This document shows positions 22,184-32,305 of a stretch of DNA of 50,012 nucleotides, piece after piece. Numbering within the stretch: position 1 is the stretch's first letter; every line of letters starts with the position of its first letter. The notes below the pieces were generated by a model. That model was not told the DNA's origin. It saw nothing but the letters and a program-made list of their open reading frames with translations, and made no database searches. The position numbers were made by a program, and so were the translations under genes. This stretch comes from Chromera velia (Eukaryota; Sar; Chromeraceae): positions 1 through 50,012 of the forward strand of contig JAHBMJ010000349.1 of NCBI GenBank assembly GCA_018398765.1. Reading direction: 5' to 3'.

Positions 22184-25157
22184 CGTGCGTACGTATGGAT
22201 AGATCGAGAGGAAGGGAGGGAGAGAAAGAGAAAGAGAGAGAGACAAAGAGAGAGAGAGAGAAACTGCGAAGGAAGGAAAGACAACTGACTCTATCTCATC
22301 CTTCATCGTCTCCCGCATCGTCGCCGACGCGGCCTGTTCGGGGGCCGAGGGAAGCAAAGAGGAAGAGGAAGAGGGAACTCCCCCCTGAAAAGAAAGAGGA
22401 CGAGCCTCAGGATGTAACTGCGACTGCCCCCCCTTTGAGCTGCGCATTACAGTCCTCTCAGCGCCGTCTCTCAACAGTACTCGGATCACCTTCTCGTGTG
22501 TCATGACCTCGCCCCTCTCACTTGCCTCTCTGCATTCCTCAATGAGGAGTCCCGTAAGCCGACGCACGAACAGATCATTGCGGGCCGCTATTAGTGACTT
22601 CAGAGAAGACGAACGAGAAAGGGGACGTCCGGCCGTGGTAGTGGTGCAATGGGGGGAAGGGGTGACTTCTGTTTTGTCATTCGGTTGAGTGGCACCCTGT
22701 CGCACGGTGGCGTCTGCTTGGTGGCGGGGCTGTGTCGAACTCTCAGCCCCCTGGGTGGCAGCCGCCCTCCCGCCACTCTTTTTGGTCCTCCGAGTCTTCC
22801 TGAAGGCCTCGGGGGGGGGGAGGAGGTCATCATTGAGACACTGCCTCGATGTTTGCTCCCTCCATCGCCGAGAAGACCTGCACGCGCACGATCGTACAAA
22901 AACCAAATATACACACATATTGGCATACAAGGCTGGCCCCATGCATGCGCAGTCTCATTTTTCTCCTCTGTTTCTCTACCGGAGGACACCGTCCGTCCTT
23001 TCTTCCTTCCTTCCTTCCATTCATTCACACACGCAACGTGCAACCGTCCGCACTTCCTTCCTTTCCGTTTGTCCTGAGGCACTTATTCTGGGAGGGTGGT
23101 GGGCGGTCTTGGTTGAGGGGGAAGGAGGGACTGTGGTATGTTGACCGAGAAGATGAAAGATCAAGGGAAGGAACCAACGACAAACAGACAGACAGACAGA
23201 CGTGCCGGCCGGAAGCCCTGCAGGCGTGTTGAGAGCGCAAAGAAAGATGAGGAGGCGACAAGAGAGGCAGGTAGAGAGCATGCAAAGGAAAGGATTCGCA
23301 TGTAAAAAGAAACAGAACAAAGAAGAGAAAGGGCTCTGGAGGGATCGATTCATGGACTCACTCACTCACCTGGCAATTTCTGTCACTGTCTCAGTGCGCT
23401 CTTTCTGTTCTTCCAACAGGCCCTCCAGACCCCTGCATGCACGTTCAGACAGACAGACAGAGTATATGTTTCTTTTTCTCCCTCCTTTTCTTCATGAAGA
23501 CAACAGACAAAAAGAAAGAAAGAACAAAGACAAAAGAACAGAACCAACAATCAAACAGCGTGGGCAGGGGACTCGAAAGGTGAGAGTTAAGCGCCCCTTG
23601 CCTCTCCACCTCCCGACAGACTCTCACGTGATCACTGGGTTCACATGTGAATCCTCTGCTGCCTCCACTCAAGACAAGAGAGACAAAAAAAGACAAGAAA
23701 AAACAACCAAGAAGAAAAGAAAAATTCATAAAGAAAAAAAGAAAGAAAAACTGAACGTGGGAACCGGCACCGTCACGCTCTTTAGACAGCGGGTGGGGCG
23801 GGGGGACAGACAGAGAGACGGGCTAAATGTTTCTGCTTCTCCCTCCTTTTCTTCATGTACACAACAGACAAAAAGAAAGAACGAAGACAGACCGACAGAC
23901 AGACTGACCCGAGAAGAAATTCCAGCCTGGCGATGTCCCTGTCGAGTTTTTCTTCTTCGCTCATCTCCCTGTAGGGTTTCGCCTGTTTGTTCAGAAAGCT
24001 TCGTGGACGTGAGATGGAGTCTCTCACAGGAAAGAGTCCCTGCGGAGCCCGTGGGACGGGAGGAAGAGGGGGTGCCGCCCGCTGAGCTGCAGTGGGAGGC
24101 ATGATATACGGTGGATAGACGGGCTGCGACACTTGCTCTGCCTGGGGGGGAGGTATCAGCGGCGTCTGCATCGGGGGCGCCACCTGCTGAGCTTGGGTGG
24201 GAGGCATGGTGAACGGCGCATGGGCGGGCTGCGACACCTGCTGTGCCTGGGGGGGAGGTATCAGCGGCGTCTGCGGAGGGGGCAGCAGCTGCTGAGCTTG
24301 GGTGGGAGGCATAGTGAACGGAGCATGGCCGGGCTGCGACACCTGCTGTGCTTGGGGGGGAGGTATCAGCGGCGTCTGCGCCGGGGGCGCCACCTGCTGA
24401 GCTTGAGTGTCCCGGTCGAGCTTCTCCTCTTCGTTCAGCTCCTTGTCGGGTTTCGAGTCGTGACTCAGAAGCTTTCCTGGAGGGAGTGGGTCTGAGTCGA
24501 TGCAGTCCTTCACGCCGCCGAAGAGTCTCAATGGCTGCACAGGAGGAGTTTGTGTGCTGCTGTGTGCCTCGAGGTTAAGTTGGGCATTGGGGGGACTCTC
24601 TTGAGGAGGATCTGGGGGGGCGGATGAGGAAGAAGAAGAAGAAGAAGAAGAAGAAGACGCGGACGCGGACTGGGAGAATGGCTCTCTAGACTGCAGGGAG
24701 GGGGCACGGAATGCGAAGCTGTTTTCGCATTTCTAGTTGATGTATCAATGAACACACACATGCATGGCCGCAACCTTATATAGAAAGACGCAAACGCGCA
24801 CAGAGCCTCGTTCAAGCGGGCGGTCGCCCAACACGATTGATACACCGCTATCGTATTGTCACAGCACATAGACAGACTATATGTTTCTTCTTCTCCCTTC
24901 TTTTCTTCATGAACACAACAGACAAAAAGAAAGAAAGAACAAAGACAAAAGAACAGCACCAACAATCAGCACATAGACAGACAGACAGACGGACAGACAG
25001 ACAGACTATATGTTTCTTCTTCTTCTCCCTCCTTTTCTTTATGAACACAGACAGACTATATGTTCCTTCTTCTCCTCCCTCCTTTTCTTCATGAACACAG
25101 ACAGACTATATCGTCTTTTCTGCACTTCACTTTTTCCGAATCGCTTCCTTTCTTTCG

Positions 25158-25200
<43 letters not shown>

Positions 25201-25333
25201 TATATGTTTCTTCTTCTTCTCCCTCTTTTTCTTCATGAACAACACAGACAAAAACAGACAGACAGAGTATATGTTTACAGACAGACAGACTATATGTTTC
25301 TTCTTCTCCCTTCTTTTCTTACAGACAGACTAT

Positions 25334-25375
<42 letters not shown>

Positions 25376-26596
25376 TATATGTTTACAGACAGACAGACAG
25401 ACAGACAGACAGACTACATGTTTCTTCTTCTTCTCCCTCTTTTTCTTCATGAACACCACAGACAAAAAGAAAGAAAGAACAAAGACAAAAGAACAGTACC
25501 AACAGACAGACAGACAGACAGACAGACTATATGTTTCTTCTTCTTCTCCCGCCTTTTCTTCATGTACAGAACAGACAACAGGCAGACAGAGAAACAGGCA
25601 TATAGACTGTATGGTTTCTTTCTTTTTCCATCACACAGACAGTCCGTCCGTCCGTTCGTCCGTCAGTCACAATCAGAAAGATTGAAGGACGAAAAGACGG
25701 ACTGACAAATGGGCAGGCAGATTCTCTCGTTGTTTCATCCTCCTTCGTCATTCTTCTTTTCCCTCAGAGAGAGTCTCCCGACATGCAAACGAAAAGCTTT
25801 ACTCACCGAACTGCAGGGCAACGCTCTGACTGACAGGAGCGACATTTGCGTCGGGATGTGCCGCCTGCAAGCTGATGTCTCTCTCTTCCCTCTCTTCCCT
25901 AGGCCTGGGGTTGTCTGAGGGACACATATTTTCCAGCATGTCGCACAGCTTCACGATTGTTTGCACCTTCTCCAAATAGGACGCACCCACTAACGCTCCG
26001 TCCGGCAGCAATTGCTGTTGTTTTGTTTTTTCACCGCCGGGTCCCTCCGTATTCTCCTCCCCCACCCCCTCCCCCTCCCCTTCCCCCTCATCCCCCCCCT
26101 CCCCCTGAATGCTGGCGACTTCCGAAGCCGGAAAGGAGAAGGCAGAAGTGGCGTCCCCCCATCCCGTGACGGTGCTGTCTGGGCCACAGCGGACCAGGTA
26201 AAAGTGTTGATCAAGTCGGGCTCGGTGTTCCGCCAGAAGCCGCTCGAAATTTTCCTGCTGCGCTCTCATCCTCTCCTGTTCCAAACGGAACTGTCTGGCC
26301 CATTCCTCACTCCTGCGGTCTCGTTCTGCTGCTTCCTCTATGCTTCTTCGCAAACGATTCATGTGACCCTCAATAGAATTCTCCGGCGCGTCAGCCAGGG
26401 CGCGTGCAGGGGGATTGTCGTCCTGCATGTGCCCTCCTCGATCTGACTGTGTGCTTGATCCGTTTACTCTCTTAATTGATGCAATTCGATTGACCGACCG
26501 ATCGATCGATCGATGAGGATTCGTGGCAGCGGGATCTTTGCAAGGACCGTTGTTGAGCGAGCTGTCAGATTCGGGGCAGACCTTTCTGTGTTGCAT
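21822..26596 (-). CDS. Coiled-coil, Pro/Gln-repeat protein of unknown function (multi-exon)
   Basis: The supported exons are 26596 (or 26428) to 25807, 24718-23909, 23432-23370 and 22877-22290. A tentative last exon runs from about 21908 to the stop at 21822. The last three junctions among these agree in phase 2. The join from 25807 (phase 1) to 24718 (phase 2) does not, so a small exon is probably missing. The first exon encodes a charged coiled coil (about 70 residues, EERMRAQQ-like) and an acidic Gly/Glu stretch. The second has a Ser run, then about three tandem units of ~40 residues built from QAQQVAPP, QTPLIPPP, QVSQP and APFTMPPT, flanked on each side by the motif EEEKLDRD. A short Glu-rich helix follows, then a basic Ser/Arg-rich region. 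I recognise no enzymatic domain. Two in-frame ATGs (26596, 26428) are possible starts. Confidence 0.6.
22147..22262. repeat. (GT)n followed by (AGAG)n
   Basis: A GT run of about 17 units (22147-22180) is followed by AGAG/GAAAG purine repeats to about 22262. On the minus strand they lie just downstream of the proposed donor at 22290, inside the last intron of the coiled-coil gene. Confidence 0.85.
23450..25600. repeat. Recurring ~100-bp intronic module with CAGA tracts
   Basis: A module recurs that starts in a CAGACAGAC tract, continues TATATGTTTCTTCTTCT, then TTTTCTTCATGAACACAAC, then AGACAAAAAGAAAGAAAG and ends near GAACAGTACCAACA. Fuller copies begin near 23460, 24875 and 25420; partial copies begin near 23825, 24995, 25055, 25095, 25200, 25285 and 25525. 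All lie in two introns of the minus-strand coiled-coil gene, most in the ~1.1 kb intron before 24718. A diverged partial copy is near 49730. On the coding strand the modules are pyrimidine/purine-rich with stop codons, so they are not exons. Confidence 0.8.
24135..24405 (-). repeat. Coding minisatellite of Pro/Gln units
   Basis: Tandem units of about 120 bp encode QAQQVAPPxQTPLIPPP followed by QAQQVSQPxHAPFTMPPT, with about 2.5 near-identical copies inside an exon of the coiled-coil gene. Unit length is a multiple of three, so copy-number change keeps the frame. Substitutions are few, which suggests recent expansion or gene conversion. Confidence 0.85.
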
Positions 26597-27155
26597 TCAA
26601 TGGGCATTCAGGTCACTCGTGCACTCTTCTGGGCTATTCTTTATGTCCCTGCCTTCGTTTCAAACCGTCTACATGACTGACGACCCTGCTACAACATGCT
26701 ACAACACGGTTTGTACTATATAAGAGCCCGCTTCATCCCGTTCCACACTTCAGATCTGACAATCTTCAGCATCCTCCCCGGAGGCCGCGGGCCCCGGCCG
26801 TGCGGCATCGTGCGGCCTTCGCGTGCACGCGCATGCACGCGCGCTATATATACGCGTGCATGATCGTGCATGCCGGGGCATGCTGCGATGTCATGGCCGG
26901 AGACGGCCATGCAGAGCATTGCAGAGCAGACAGAACATGACAGAACAGGGAGCGCGAGAGAAGTGAAGGACGAGCGATTCGGGCAAGAGACGCGCACGCA
27001 AGCTGTCGAGTGCGTCGAGTGTTTTGCAAAGAAGGTTTCTGCATGCGATCAAGTGCACTGACAGGACGCCCAGGCAAGATCCCAGGGGCGAGGATCCCAT
27101 CTCAATCTCTCCAAGCAGCGGTGTGCATGTGAATTAATTTAATACAGGAAGGAAG
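26597..27155. promoter_or_regulatory. Shared divergent promoter region with dense palindromes
   Basis: This region separates the minus-strand coiled-coil gene from the plus-strand PHD gene. It contains ACTATATAAG near 26717 and TATATATA at 26845-26852 framed by GCGC and CGCG. GCATGC-CGGG-GCATGC lies at 26868-26883, and CATGGCCG-GAGA-CGGCCATG at 26892-26911. Several further TGCATG or GTGCATG sites lie between. TGCATGC is a known AP2-family site in apicomplexans; its function here is inferred from position and density. Confidence 0.5.
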
Positions 27156-27422
27156 ATGTTAGCTGCAGAAGAGTCCTTTCCTCCATTCGTCCTGTGTGAT
27201 GCGCAGCCTGTGAATGCTGACGCTGTTGAGGCGATTTTTAAGCGGCAGACTCCGGAGGAACGCGACGAGCTCCTCACGAAGATGCAGGCCGCAGACGTAA
27301 GTGCGAGTAGCTCAGTGGGAGTGCATGTGTGTGCATAGACGGGTGAGGAAGCAGACGGGTGTGGAGGCGTGCTTCCGCTTTTTATCCAATTTTGTGTTTT
27401 GTGTGAGAGAGGACGAGAGTGA

Positions 27423-27457
<35 letters not shown>

Positions 27458-29413
27458 GCTGTCTCTGGGTTCATCACCTGAATGTGGATGAACTTTCACT
27501 ACGGTGCTCCTAATCCATACATCGTCTCTCCGCATGATGCTTTCTTCTGTGCAGATCAAGAGCATGGGGGACCTTCTTCGCTGCGTTCCCCAGACGTTTC
27601 CTCAGTACAAGTTCCTGGATATTTCCACCTCCTTGCTCCACTTTGTGGCCCTCATCAATTGGAAGCGCGCCTTCGTGATGCGGAACTGGGAAGCTCTCGG
27701 GCTTTGCGTCTTCGCCCCTCCCCCCGTGCCAGAGTCGTTCCCTGTGCCAGGGTGGGATGTATGGGGGGCTCAGGCTTTCCCGTCCTGCCCTGTGGCAGGG
27801 TGGAACGGTACAGACAGAGACAGAGACAGAGACGGAGGAAGCCGATGCATCGCCGACGAGGTTGCCGGCCGTCCCCTCCCAAAGAGGCTGAGGGGAGACG
27901 GCCATGAGGGCCGCGAGGAAGACGCCCTGATGGATGGTAGGGGTGAGTCAGGGGACGGAGACGGGTCGATGAGGGGGAACGGCCCGGGGAACGACTGGAT
28001 GACTCAGAGGAGGCCCCCTCCCAACCCGTCTCCTCCTCCGCCGTCTCCTCCTCCGGGTGGAGACGGATGGATGACTGGGGACAGAGACGGCTGTCTGAGG
28101 GGAGACGGGAACGGATTGGGAGGGGCCAACGGCCATAGGGGGGCATTGATGAGGGGTGGTGGAGAGGGATGGATGGACAGGGATGTAGACGGAATGGGGC
28201 GGGTGGAGAGAGACGGGTGGAGGACTGGGGACAGAGACGGAATGGAGGGAGGAGACGGCGTCTCTGTCTCCCAGATGAAGAGGGGGGGGGAAGAGGAGGT
28301 GCCTCTCCACCCTGCGATTCGCCACCCTCAAATGCCTCGTCTCTCTCTTTCCCTTCCCCGCCTCGGGGATCTGCAACCTCTCTCACTCACACGGGGGGTT
28401 TCAGCGCCGAGTCCTTCCGACAACGAGGAGGAGGAGGACGACGACGACGAGATGCCTGATCACCCCCCCCTTCCCCCCCTAGAGTCACCAGACCCCGGCT
28501 CCCTTTGCATCGTGCCTGTATCCCAAGCGACAGTTCCAGAGGGGAGAAGAGACGCGAGATCCTTCGGTTTCATCCCCCCCCCCCCNNNNNNNNNNNNNNN
28601 NNNNNNNNNNNNNNNNNNNNNNCCCCCCCCAAACAAATGTACTCCCCTCAAGAACTCGAAAGGATCGTGTGTGTGTGGTGTGGAGACCACAGAGATTCCC
28701 CCGACAACCCCATTTTTCTGTGTGAGAACTGCCACGAGTGCCAGAGGGCAGTGCACGAGAAGGGGTGTCTCGACAAAGTCAACCAGAGAGGCGCGATGCA
28801 GTTGCGTCCTCTCCCCAGTACTTCCACAGACCGAAAAGCCAAAAAGAGCAAGGGCAAAGTGAAAGCTGAACCGTGGTATTGCAATGCGTACTGCGAGACC
28901 CGTATGTGCTTCGCTCGTCAGCGAGCGGAGTTGAAGAGTCAAGAGGATAAGATTCTAGGTGAGAAGGAAATGAGGAGGCTGAAAAAACAGACGACCCTTC
29001 AGAATCATACGGAGGCTCTGAACAACCTCTCATGGATGTGCAACAAAGAGAGGCAGGGAAATGACTCCTGCGTTTCCTTCGATGCATCCAAAGGCTCAGA
29101 GATCCACATCGTGGCTCATGCATCGAAGTGGGCCGAGCGATCGACCTTCAAGACCTTCGTGGCTTACTCACTGCCCGATTTGGGTCGGGTCTGTCGAGAG
29201 GTGATTGGGTTCATGCGAGGTGAAGGTGGGAGGGGGGATGCGGAGGGAAGTGCAGAGGTGCAGGGACAGGGGGCACACGGCCGACAGCAGCGTGCTCTGG
29301 AGGGGGGGTGCGAATCTGTCTCTTCCTCTTCCTCTGCTTCCGCCTCAAGCTCTGCTGCTCCCTTTTTGCCTGAGGGGGTGAGAGACGAGGGAGTCAAGAG
29401 AAAGAAGATGTAG
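27156..29413 (+). CDS. PHD-finger protein (interrupted by an assembly gap)
   Basis: Exons are 27156-27296 and 27555-28585, then a run of Ns, then 28623-29413. The first junction is phase 0 (GTAAGT donor, GTGCAG acceptor). The N-terminal ~130 residues are compact and globular-looking but unrecognised. They are followed by ~250 residues of low-complexity Gly/Asp/Arg/Met and Pro, then an acidic run. Just after the gap is a C4HC3 PHD-type zinc finger: CVWC, CENC, a His in VHEKGC and its Cys, and the final pair in WYCNAYC. Such fingers usually read histone H3 tails. A helical charged region and a Ser-rich tail end in KRKKM. The frames before and after the gap differ, so the N-run length is not the true length or an intron lies in the gap. 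Start is the ATG at 27156, with stops upstream in frame. Confidence 0.75.
27423..27458. repeat. (GT)n in intron 1 of the PHD gene
   Basis: This is an uninterrupted GT run of about 17 units in the 258-bp intron. It matches the general habit of this locus of carrying CA/GT tracts inside introns. Confidence 0.85.
28586..28622. other. Assembly gap (37 N) inside a C-homopolymer
   Basis: Thirty-seven Ns are preceded by 12 C bases and followed by 8 C bases. The gap therefore interrupts a poly-C tract in the coding region of the PHD gene, and the true sequence between is unknown. Confidence 0.97.
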
Positions 29414-29884
29414 AGGTTCTCTGCTCATTGCAGAAGAGAGGGGAGGAGAGGAAACGAAAGGAAAGGAAAAGAGAGGAGATGTAGAGCTTCGTTTCCGGTG
29501 TCGATCACTTGCACGAAATGAAGGAAAGCTCTCTCTTCCCTCCCTTCTCGCCCTCCCTCGCTTTGGTTGTTTCAACTATGTCTGCTTCAAGAACATCTCT
29601 CCCGCTGTGTGCCGACCGACGAGTCTTTCTCTGTCTGTTCGAAAAAAGAGAGAGAAAGAGAAGAGGGCTGAGTTGGGTGGAAGGTGTGTTTCCTTTTTTG
29701 TAATTTAGTTGCATGGCGAGCTCTCAGTGAGGGTTCCCTTCACATCTGTGCGTGTACATGCTCTTTGGGTGTCTGTCTTTGCGAGTCTCCTTTCCTTCAA
29801 AACACTGCATCCGTCCCTGCGCGTGCTTGTCTTCATGCGCGTTCGACAATGAGCATGTGTCTTCGGCGGAGTTTTGACTTCGCT

Positions 29885-30010
29885 TCTCCCTTTCTTTCTT
29901 TCTTTCTTTCTTTCTTTCCTTCTTGCTTGCTTGCTTGCTTGTTTGAAGAAGGGACAGGGGCAGCGAGGGACCTCTTTCTGTACGTGCACCTATGCAGATA
30001 AAGACGCACG

Positions 30011-30073
<63 letters not shown>
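29885..30073. repeat. (CTTT)n/(GCTT)n and (CA)n(GA)n microsatellites
   Basis: Four simple tracts lie close together: CTTT units from about 29891, GCTT units to 29941, CA units at about 30012-30041 and GA units at about 30041-30073. They are non-coding. Confidence 0.85.
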
Positions 30074-30074
<1 letters not shown>

Positions 30075-31954
30075 CTGACAAGAGAAGAAGAAGGAAAGGA
30101 GCGGAGCGAGAAGGGATGCGGAAAGAAGCAGGGCCAGAGGGGGGGGGGGAGAACGGCAGAGTGCGTGTGTGTGAGAGAGAGACAACGGATGAACCCCACG
30201 TTCATCACATTGGCCTATAGGAAGAGCGAATAAGTATTTGCCTCCTCTCTCTCTCTCGATTTTGGGGGGCTTTGTCAATGCCTGTGTCACGTATTTTGCC
30301 TCGGCCTTTTGTGAATTTTTTTCACTTCGATTCTTCACAGCTGTTCCAGTAGGCAAATCCGATCTGATGCGAGAGGGGGGGTCTCGGCTGCAAAGCGTGT
30401 CCTTCTGTTCCTTCTCTCTCTCGATGCTTCTGTCTTTGGCTTTCCTCTTTCTCTGTCGGATTGCATGTTCGTATGTTCGTCCTCTCTCTATGGTTCTGCT
30501 TTTTCCCTCTTTCTTTCTCCTCATCTGTGTGTTTTCTTTATGTACGGATAACAGAAGAGAGATGAGAAAAAAAGAAACAGTCAGTCAGGATGTCTGTCTG
30601 TCTGTCTGGTGGACGACCACCATGCAAGGAGGGATCGTCGGCAGATCGAAAGGGAACTTGTGCAAGACCGAGCGAGCGAGGAAAGGAAGTGGACTTCCCG
30701 ACGGGGAATTTCCTAAAAGTGAGTGAGTGAGTGAGTAAAAGAGCAGGAAAAGAAAAGGACATTTGATCTTTGTGTGTATCTGGCTGTCTGCCTACTTGTC
30801 TGCGTGCAACCTTGTCCGTTGGTTCCATGGTGAGTGATGGAAGGAGTGAATCAAAGAAAAGAGAACAAACGGTGAAGTCTGCGTCTGCATCCGTCCACCT
30901 GTCTCTGTGTTCCTCATTCTTTCACTTGCTTTTTTCCTTCCTCCCTCACTTTTCTTTCTTTCTTTCCTTCCTTCTTTCCTTCCTTCCTTCCTTCCTCCCT
31001 TTCTTCATTCCTTCCTTCCTTCACTCTCCTTGCCTGTCTGTCACTGATGCTTATGCGAAGGACTTAAATTCTCCCATCTCTGTGTCTATCTATCTGTTCT
31101 GTCTCTCTTGGCCCGACGATGCACGCATTCAGTGACGTACTCGTCTGTCATGTCTCATGAGGATCGTGTCGCCCCATCTGTTCGCTGATTTTGACCCCTT
31201 CCTTTTTGGGAGGGGGGGCGGAGGGAAGGGGGGTATGGGTGATTTTTCACGTAAGTGTCTACTTGTCTTAGTCATTTCTTTCTGTTCCATGATTTTGATC
31301 GAGTCTTCTCACTGTGCTTCATTTTTCCCTTCAAATCCGCATGACCGGTCAGCTTCCTTGAGTCTGAATTCTGTTGGAAGATTGGGGGCAACGATCAACG
31401 GATCCATTTATTGACGTTTGCGGGCAGGCTCCACGCGTAGTGAAGGATCGGAGAGTTTTGCTCCCTGCAGAGGCCAAAGTCGCCTGCTTGTAATGCAGTT
31501 CTGGTCAGCTGGGCTGTATGGATACATTCGCGGAGTTTCCATGCCGATCTGCAGCGCTCGCCTTTTCGGTAGTTGAATGAACAGAGATCGACGTAGCCAT
31601 CCATTCCTTTCAAATAAAACAATTTTTAACAGAAGAGTGGGAAGGACTGAAGCATTGAGCTAGGGCTCGTCAAGGTACATCAAAGTACAGTCAGGGACTA
31701 TATTTCCGTATATCTTACTAGATATCTTACCTGCACTCTAGCGTTGTTATGTGGAAGTAGGAGACGTGGGGATGAGAGATAGGAGAGATAGATAATAAGG
31801 GAGGTATGACGAAGGCAGGAAGAAGTAAGGAGTAATCGTAGGAGAAGGAAGTATTGAGGCATGGCAGAGAAAGGCGGGGCCTGGCCCCGGATAAAACGTA
31901 CGAATAATATATATACGAGATCTCTCGAGGCCCACGGGAAGGCGCGAGTCTGGG

Positions 31955-32305
31955 CTGAATTACAGATTGTGTATAATTTGGAATTACAGATTGTGTAATT
32001 TAAGAATTTAGGCCGAATTACAGATTGTATAATCTGGAATTACAGATTGTGTAATCTGGGAGTTTAGGCCGAATTACAGATTGTGTAATTTGGAATTACA
32101 GATTGTGTAATTTGGGAATTTAGGCCGAATTACAGATTGTGTAATTCGGAATTACAGATTGTGTAATGTAGGAGTTTAGGCCGAATTACAGATTGTGTAA
32201 TAGGAAAGTTTGGGCTGAATTACAGATTGTGTAATTCGGAATTACGGATTGTGTAATGTGGGACACTGGGAGTTTAGGCTAAATTACAGATTGTGTAATC
32301 TACAT
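31955..32305. repeat. Array of 12 hairpin-forming ATTACA...TGTAAT units
   Basis: Twelve copies of GAATTACAGATTGTGTAAT or a close variant begin near 31960, 31983, 32017, 32039, 32073, 32095, 32129, 32151, 32186, 32218, 32240 and 32284. They alternate in a 56-bp pair unit (spacings ~22 and ~34) separated by a GGGAGTTTAGGCC-like linker. Within each unit ATTACA and TGTAAT are inverted around GATTG, so every copy can form a 6-bp stem. Degenerate copies continue near 32475 and 32495 with a different loop. There is no coding capacity. Confidence 0.92.

Noticed and set aside
22649-23144. Plus-strand open frames opposite the coiled-coil gene
   Set aside because: The minus-strand exon 22877-22290 has phase-consistent splice sites on its 5' side. 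The plus-strand frames have none and overlap simple repeats.
24528-24965. Minus-strand open frame with a leucine run (possible membrane helix)
   Set aside because: It is the GAA-repeat region read in the wrong frame. The frame that joins the downstream exon reads serine there and continues into the Pro/Gln repeats.
26500-26520. GATC-rich run (CGATCGATCGATCGATG) as a restriction or methylation feature
   Set aside because: It is a short tetranucleotide repeat of a kind common in this window (also near 8205). It shows no further structure.
31955-32305. CRISPR-like array of regular repeats
   Set aside because: The spacers between units are themselves repeated, the period alternates, the DNA is eukaryotic with spliced genes, and no cas gene is nearby. 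The 78-bp and 47-bp arrays fail for the same reasons.
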